Below are positions 5,914 to 9,661 of a stretch of 9,661 nt of DNA, one piece after another. Within the stretch, counting starts at the first letter, position 1; each line of letters starts with the position of its first letter. This stretch comes from Planctomycetaceae bacterium. Its GTDB lineage: Bacteria > Planctomycetota > Planctomycetia > Pirellulales > Thermoguttaceae. The DNA lies in contig JAISBG010000840.1 of the NCBI GenBank assembly GCA_031266315.1, positions 1 to 9,661 of the forward strand. Reading direction: 5' to 3'. A program made the position numbers and the translations under genes. The notes under the pieces were generated by a model. The model was not told the DNA's origin, made no database searches, and was given only the letters and a program-made list of their open reading frames with translations.

Positions 5914-7327
5914 TTATGTTGTTTCGGCAAAGCCGAATCCCCAAGAATCCCGAGCCGGATGGCTCACAACAACCGCCGCAACTTATGCCGGAGTTATGCT
6001 CTGGTTTGTTTTTTGGCAAGATGTTCCCAACGGCGGTCAAAGTGTTGCCGGCGGAACTCTTTCGCAAGGTCTCGGTTTGGCAATCGGTTCGCTTGTACTT
6101 GCGGCGTTCCTTTGCCATTTTCTGTTTTACCTTGCACCGGGTTTACTCGGTCTGAAAACCGGTTTGCCGCTTGCTGTTGTCGGAACGTCAACTTATGGTG
6201 TTGTCGGCGGTTATCTCATGCCCGGTCTGCTCATGGGACTCCTGCAATTCGGCTGGTTAAGTGTGAACGCTTTCTTTTCCGGTTTGCTCCTCGCCGCTCC
6301 ATTCGGACAAGGAATGGGTTCGCCGCTCCATTTGGGACTCGGAACACTTTGGGCTTTAATCGCCATGTTTATGGGTCTCAAAGGGATTCAGTATGTTGGC
6401 AAAGTTGCGTCGTTTATGCCAATCATTCCCATTGCAATTCTCCTTTTGTTACTTACCAAAACAATTGGAACAGTCGGAGCCTTCAGCGTCGATGAACTTA
6501 TGAAAGCCGCCCCCAAAGATGTTGACCCTGTAACACTTTTCGGAAATGGTCAACTCGGTGTTTTGTCCTTGATGTGTGCTTACGTCATCGGCTTCTTCGC
6601 AACTGCCGGAGCCGCCGGTGTGGGATTCGGGAGCGGAAATAAAAACCAAACCGCCGTTCAATTCGGCGGACTTGTCGGAATTGTATTGCCAACGGTTGTC
6701 AGCGGAATTATTGCGTTAATTGTTGTTGCGGGCGCACAAAAGTTGGCACTCGACGCGGGAAAACCGGAATTTCTTTCCGTTTATCAAATTCCGGGCTTAT
6801 TCGATTTGATTCTTGGCAAAGAACTTGGGTCAATTTGTATGTTCCTGCTGGCAATTGCCGCATTTCCGTCGGCTTGTTTTTGTACTCTTATTGCTGCCGA
6901 CTGCATCAAAACCTCGTTTCCAAAAATCAATCCTTGGGTTTCCTGCGGAGTTGGTGTTGCGGCGGCGATTGCGTTGGTTATTTCCGGTTTGGCGGGCAAA
7001 GCCGGTGATGTGTTCACGGTCATCGGTGCATCATTCGGTCCTATCTGCGGCGCAATGGCTGCGGATTATATCCTTTCCGGTTTCAAATGGGCGGGACCGC
7101 GTGCAGGGTTCAATCCTGCCGGTTGGCTTTCGTGGCTTGTTGGCTTTGCGGTTGGAGGAGCAACTCTCGTTATCACGAAATTCTGCGGACAAACAATGCC
7201 GTTTGAAATCCCATGCCCGCCCCTTTCGGCATTCATTGTGGGTTTTGTACTTTACACTGTTTTCGCCCAAATCGGGTTGCAATCAAAATCTCTTGATTTG
7301 CCCCAACGAATTGATCAAAACAATTGA
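5897..7327 (+). CDS. NCS1-family nucleobase permease (cytosine/purine permease-like)
   Basis: 476-residue polytopic inner-membrane protein with about 12 hydrophobic segments, close to the usual NCS1 length (CodB is about 420). Family features include the short N-terminus followed by RAGWL and the first helix (about 22-40), GLKGIQYVGKVASFMP at 160-175 (the loop and helix after the first repeat half), and the late motif SFGPICGAMAADYILSG at 379-395, which matches the [FP]xGxxxADY signature of NCS1 carriers. GFNPAGWLSWLVG follows at 404-416. NCS1 proteins import cytosine, purines, allantoin or hydantoins with Na+ or H+; the substrate here cannot be read from sequence. No deaminase or purine catabolic gene is adjacent. 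The ATG at 5897 is the only start in frame after a TAG at 5870-5872 but lacks a ribosome binding site; a short upstream frame with GGAGG overlaps it. The 3' end lies in a 13-bp tandem repeat. Confidence 0.9.
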   Translation: MSQLPDYVVSAKPNPQESRAGWLTTTAATYAGVMLWFVFWQDVPNGGQSVAGGTLSQGLGLAIGSLVLAAFLCHFLFYLAPGLLGLKTGLPLAVVGTSTYGVVGGYLMPGLLMGLLQFGWLSVNAFFSGLLLAAPFGQGMGSPLHLGLGTLWALIAMFMGLKGIQYVGKVASFMPIIPIAILLLLLTKTIGTVGAFSVDELMKAAPKDVDPVTLFGNGQLGVLSLMCAYVIGFFATAGAAGVGFGSGNKNQTAVQFGGLVGIVLPTVVSGIIALIVVAGAQKLALDAGKPEFLSVYQIPGLFDLILGKELGSICMFLLAIAAFPSACFCTLIAADCIKTSFPKINPWVSCGVGVAAAIALVISGLAGKAGDVFTVIGASFGPICGAMAADYILSGFKWAGPRAGFNPAGWLSWLVGFAVGGATLVITKFCGQTMPFEIPCPPLSAFIVGFVLYTVFAQIGLQSKSLDLPQRIDQNN

Positions 7328-7344
7328 TCAAGATAATTGATGGG
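7309..7344 (+). repeat. 13-bp tandem repeat across the permease stop codon
   Basis: AATTGATCAA at 7309-7318 and again at 7322-7331, then AATTGAT at 7335-7341, all with a period of 13. Each full unit contains the palindrome TTGATCAA. The permease stop codon (7325-7327) is formed by the second unit, so a change in unit number would alter only the last few residues. Confidence 0.7.
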
Positions 7345-7352
7345 TAACGGAA

Positions 7353-7672
7353 CGAAACAAAATTCGACCGAATCAAGAAGCAGGCGACTTTTCACTGAAA
7401 GGTCGCTTGCCGTTAGGCAACAAGGAGGAACGGCTGTCATACGGGAGTGTCAGAGGAGAGGTGGGCAATCCGCCCGCTGGGCGGTTGCGCCGGTTGAGTT
7501 TGCATTGACTCCAACACGGAAAGCAACACCATTTGCCGTTGTTAATTTAGTTCCCAGTCGGCTATCGCCGACGCAACCTTTCAGCGAAAGGTTGCCCACC
7601 TGATGATTACCCATGAAATATTACCTATTATTTGACTATTCTGGTGGGAAACACCTAATCCGGTAAAATCAG
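7353..7672. mobile_element. Rearranged copy 3 of the dispersed hairpin element
   Basis: The outer right arm 7595-7672 is the reverse complement of 3137-3214 of the complete element at about 73 of 78 positions and ends with the terminal repeat at 7652-7672. The inner part 7522-7599 instead matches 3314-3391 in direct orientation at about 68 of 78. So the interior is flipped relative to the arm. Hairpins: 7384-7406 (GCGAC.../...GTCGC), 7407-7420 (TTGCC/GGCAA, loop GTTA), 7465-7488 (GCAA-CCGCCC/GGGCGG-TTGC with a one-base bulge), 7557-7572 (GTCGGC/GCCGAC) and 7573-7595 (GCAACCTTTC/GAAAGGTTGC). The left arm from about 7353 only loosely resembles the other terminus, and neither a left terminal repeat nor a target duplication is visible. 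It lies between convergent genes, ending 30 nt from the glmS stop, where it could act as a two-way terminator. Confidence 0.8.
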
Positions 7673-7702
7673 AACTTATAACCGTGAAAAGTATATCGAC
7701 AT

Positions 7703-9571
7703 TCACTCGACGGTAACACTTTTTGCCAGATTTCGCGGTTTATCAACATCGCAACCGCGTGCCACCGCAACATGATACGCGAAAAGTTGGAGCGGAATAT
7801 TATAGACAATTGGTTGCAGAAATTCTTCAATTTTCGGCAATTCGATGACATCGTCGGCAATTTCGGTTGTTCGTTTATCGCCTTCGGTGATCAGAGCAAC
7901 CACCGGACCGCCGCGAGCCTTGATTTCCTGCATATTTGACAACGTTTTATCGTGAACGTAACAAGTCGGCGCAACAAAAACACTTGGCGTAACAGCATCG
8001 ACAAGAGCAATGGGACCATGTTTCATCTCTCCGGCAGCATAACCTTCGGCGTGAATATAACTGATTTCCTTGAGTTTCAACGCGCCTTCCAATGCGGTAG
8101 GGAAATTGAAATGCCGAGCAAGAAAAAGAAAACTGTTACAGTGAGCGTATTTTTCGGCAATCTTTTTAACACGGTCATTTGTGGCAAGAGCAATATTCGC
8201 GAGTTCCGGCAATTTTTCGAGTTCGGAAATAATTTTTCGTCCCGCTTCAAAATTCAGATGCCGGAGCCGACCAAGATACAACGCCAACAACGCTAATACT
8301 GTACACTGTGATGTAAACGTTTTTGTTGACGCAACACCGATTTCGGGACCGGCGTGAAGATAAATTCCGCCGTCCGCCTCACGCGCAATCGAACTTCCAA
8401 CAACGTTACAAATCGACATGGTAGGAAATCCCCGCCGTTTCATTTCACGCATTGCGGCAATCGTATCCGCTGTTTCACCGCTTTGAGTAATCGCGAAAAG
8501 TAAGGTACTGCGGTCAAGCGGCGGATTTCGGTAACGTAATTCGCTGGCATATTCCACTTCAACAGGAATCCGTGCCAATGTTTCGATTTGATATTCACCA
8601 ACAAGCGAAGCGTGCCAACTGGTTCCGCAAGCGGTCATTAAAATTCTCTGGACATTCAGTAATTGTTGCGGAGTCAGATTAAGACCTCCGAATTTTGCTG
8701 TTGCCGAATCGTAATCAAGACGTCCGCGTAAAGTGTTACGAATTGCTTCCGGCTGTTCAAAAATTTCCTTCAGCATGTAATGATCGAAACTGCCGCGATC
8801 AACTTGCGATGGGTCAATGTCAAGAATTTCGATATTCCGTTCAACAATTCCTTCGTCGCGGTGACGGATTGCAAAATTGTTCGCCGTCATACAAACGAGT
8901 TCATGGTCGGCGAGTGTGATGATTTGGTCGGTATAACCGGCAAGAGTTGCGGCATCGCTGGTGAGAAAATTTTCGTCCTTACCAACACCAAATATAAGCG
9001 GACTTCCAAGTTTTGCGCCGATCATCACTTCGGGATAATCACGGAAAAGCACCGCAATTCCGTAAGTTCCTTGAATTTGCGAAAGAGCAAGATTAACAAC
9101 ATGAGGCAACATCTCCTCGATTCGTACAGTTTCACCGAACTTATCGATTTCTTCACGAAGATAATAAGCGATTAGATGAGCGAGTGATTCGGTATCGGTT
9201 TGCGTAACAAAGTCGATTCCTTTTTTGGTCAACTGACTGCGAATGGACTGATAATTTTCGATCACTCCGTTGTGAACGATAGCAACGGCTCCGTCGAAAC
9301 TGAGATGTGGGTGAGCGTTTTCTTTTGTCGGCAAACCGTGAGTTGCCCAACGGGTATGACCGATACCGATATTTCCTTGTAGTTTTACGGAGTGAACGAG
9401 TTTTTGCAGCGCATCAATTCGTCCCGGTGTTTTTTCGACACGAATTGTTTTTGTCCCGTTAATGGTTGCCACGCCGGCACTGTCATAGCCGCGATATTCC
9501 AACATTCGCAACCCGCGAAGTAAAAAATCCAATGGATTCTGTTGACCAACGTATCCGACAATTCCGCACAT
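7703..9571 (-). CDS. glmS: Glutamine--fructose-6-phosphate aminotransferase (isomerizing)
   Basis: Makes glucosamine-6-phosphate from fructose-6-phosphate and glutamine, the first step to UDP-GlcNAc. 622 residues, complete (E. coli 609). The N-terminal class II glutaminase domain begins with Cys2, the nucleophile after Met removal, in MCGIVGYVGQ. It has RGYDSAG at 27-33, the substrate-binding HTRWATHG at 72-79, HNG at 100-102 and Asp126 (TQTDTES). The first SIS domain has ACGTSWHA (314-321), TQSGETADT (362-370) and ASTKTFTSQ (414-422). The second holds Lys499, Glu502 and His518 (ALEGALKLKE, MKHGP), matching the isomerase catalytic residues, and the C-terminus DKPRNLAKSVTVE carries the conserved Lys617. 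The start is fixed by the required N-terminal Cys; no strong ribosome binding site precedes it. No glmS ribozyme is evident in the 90 nt of leader present. It converges with the permease, with a repeat element between them. Confidence 0.99.
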   Translation of the reverse strand: MCGIVGYVGQQNPLDFLLRGLRMLEYRGYDSAGVATINGTKTIRVEKTPGRIDALQKLVHSVKLQGNIGIGHTRWATHGLPTKENAHPHLSFDGAVAIVHNGVIENYQSIRSQLTKKGIDFVTQTDTESLAHLIAYYLREEIDKFGETVRIEEMLPHVVNLALSQIQGTYGIAVLFRDYPEVMIGAKLGSPLIFGVGKDENFLTSDAATLAGYTDQIITLADHELVCMTANNFAIRHRDEGIVERNIEILDIDPSQVDRGSFDHYMLKEIFEQPEAIRNTLRGRLDYDSATAKFGGLNLTPQQLLNVQRILMTACGTSWHASLVGEYQIETLARIPVEVEYASELRYRNPPLDRSTLLFAITQSGETADTIAAMREMKRRGFPTMSICNVVGSSIAREADGGIYLHAGPEIGVASTKTFTSQCTVLALLALYLGRLRHLNFEAGRKIISELEKLPELANIALATNDRVKKIAEKYAHCNSFLFLARHFNFPTALEGALKLKEISYIHAEGYAAGEMKHGPIALVDAVTPSVFVAPTCYVHDKTLSNMQEIKARGGPVVALITEGDKRTTEIADDVIELPKIEEFLQPIVYNIPLQLFAYHVAVARGCDVDKPRNLAKSVTVE

Positions 9572-9596
9572 TTTATTTAGAAAAAAATTGTTCCGA

Positions 9597-9638
9597 ATAG
9601 TTTATAGTTAATAGTTTATAACTAATAGTTAATAATTA
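9597..9638. repeat. 14-bp AT-rich tandem repeat upstream of glmS
   Basis: Three degenerate 14-bp units: ATAGTTTATAGTTA (9597-9610), ATAGTTTATAACTA (9611-9624) and ATAGTTAATAATTA (9625-9638). It begins 26 bp ahead of the glmS start. It contains several TATAAA-like hexamers on the glmS strand, so the glmS promoter probably overlaps it, but I could not pick a single -35/-10 pair. Unit number could influence glmS transcription. Confidence 0.65.
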
Positions 9639-9661
9639 ATGGTTCGCAAGCGTACCTATTT

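Noticed and set aside
7337..7603. 88-codon plus-strand frame in copy 3
   Set aside because: It is a translation of repeat DNA and has no ribosome binding site; see the entry for 3273-3455.
3137..7672. Copies 2 and 3 in partial inverted orientation as ends of a composite transposon carrying DUF1559 and the permease
   Set aside because: Copy 2 already has its own flanking duplication as a solo insertion, copy 3 lacks one terminus, and the enclosed genes look like normal chromosomal genes.
9572..9661. glmS ribozyme or riboswitch in the glmS leader
   Set aside because: The leader is short AT-rich repeat sequence with no ribozyme core motif visible.

Overview
The window looks like a chromosomal stretch from a moderately AT-rich planctomycete (Planctomycetota). 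The main evidence is a DUF1559 type IV pilin-like protein with the H-x9-DG C-terminal motif, paired with a small carboxypeptidase-regulatory-like lipoprotein. This pair is abundant in planctomycetes and rare elsewhere. The exact lineage cannot be fixed from this sequence.

Layout from left to right. Positions 1-236 hold no gene but carry a partial copy (81-164) of a dispersed hairpin-rich repeat. A secreted clan GH-A glycoside hydrolase with a C-terminal CBM9-like domain runs on the minus strand (237-3032), with a recognisable promoter and ribosome binding site. Behind its promoter sits a complete 333-bp miniature element (3137-3469) with 21-bp terminal inverted repeats and an 8-bp direct duplication. 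A long inverted repeat (3561-3642) follows. Next come the lipoprotein (3667-4047) and the DUF1559 gene (4116-5291), both minus strand and probably one transcript. Upstream of DUF1559 lies a 12-G tract inside a short reading frame that has its own ribosome binding site. A divergent intergenic region (5476-5896) leads to a plus-strand NCS1-family permease (5897-7327). A third, rearranged repeat copy (7353-7672) sits between the permease and the convergent glmS gene (7703-9571, minus). A 14-bp AT-rich tandem repeat lies upstream of glmS.

The genes do not form one pathway. The hydrolase, lipoprotein and pilin-like protein are all predicted to be exported or surface-located. The permease imports a nucleobase-like substrate, and GlmS makes glucosamine-6-phosphate for amino sugar and envelope synthesis.

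Two things stand out. First, the G12 tract looks like a slippage-prone switch. With 11 or 14 Gs the upstream leader frame (good ribosome binding site) reads straight into the DUF1559 gene, which lacks a ribosome binding site at its own ATG. With 12 Gs the leader stops after 37 codons. Second, the three repeat copies define a non-autonomous mobile element family built from paired hairpins. The stems keep pairing through compensatory changes, and the interior of one copy is flipped relative to its outer arm.
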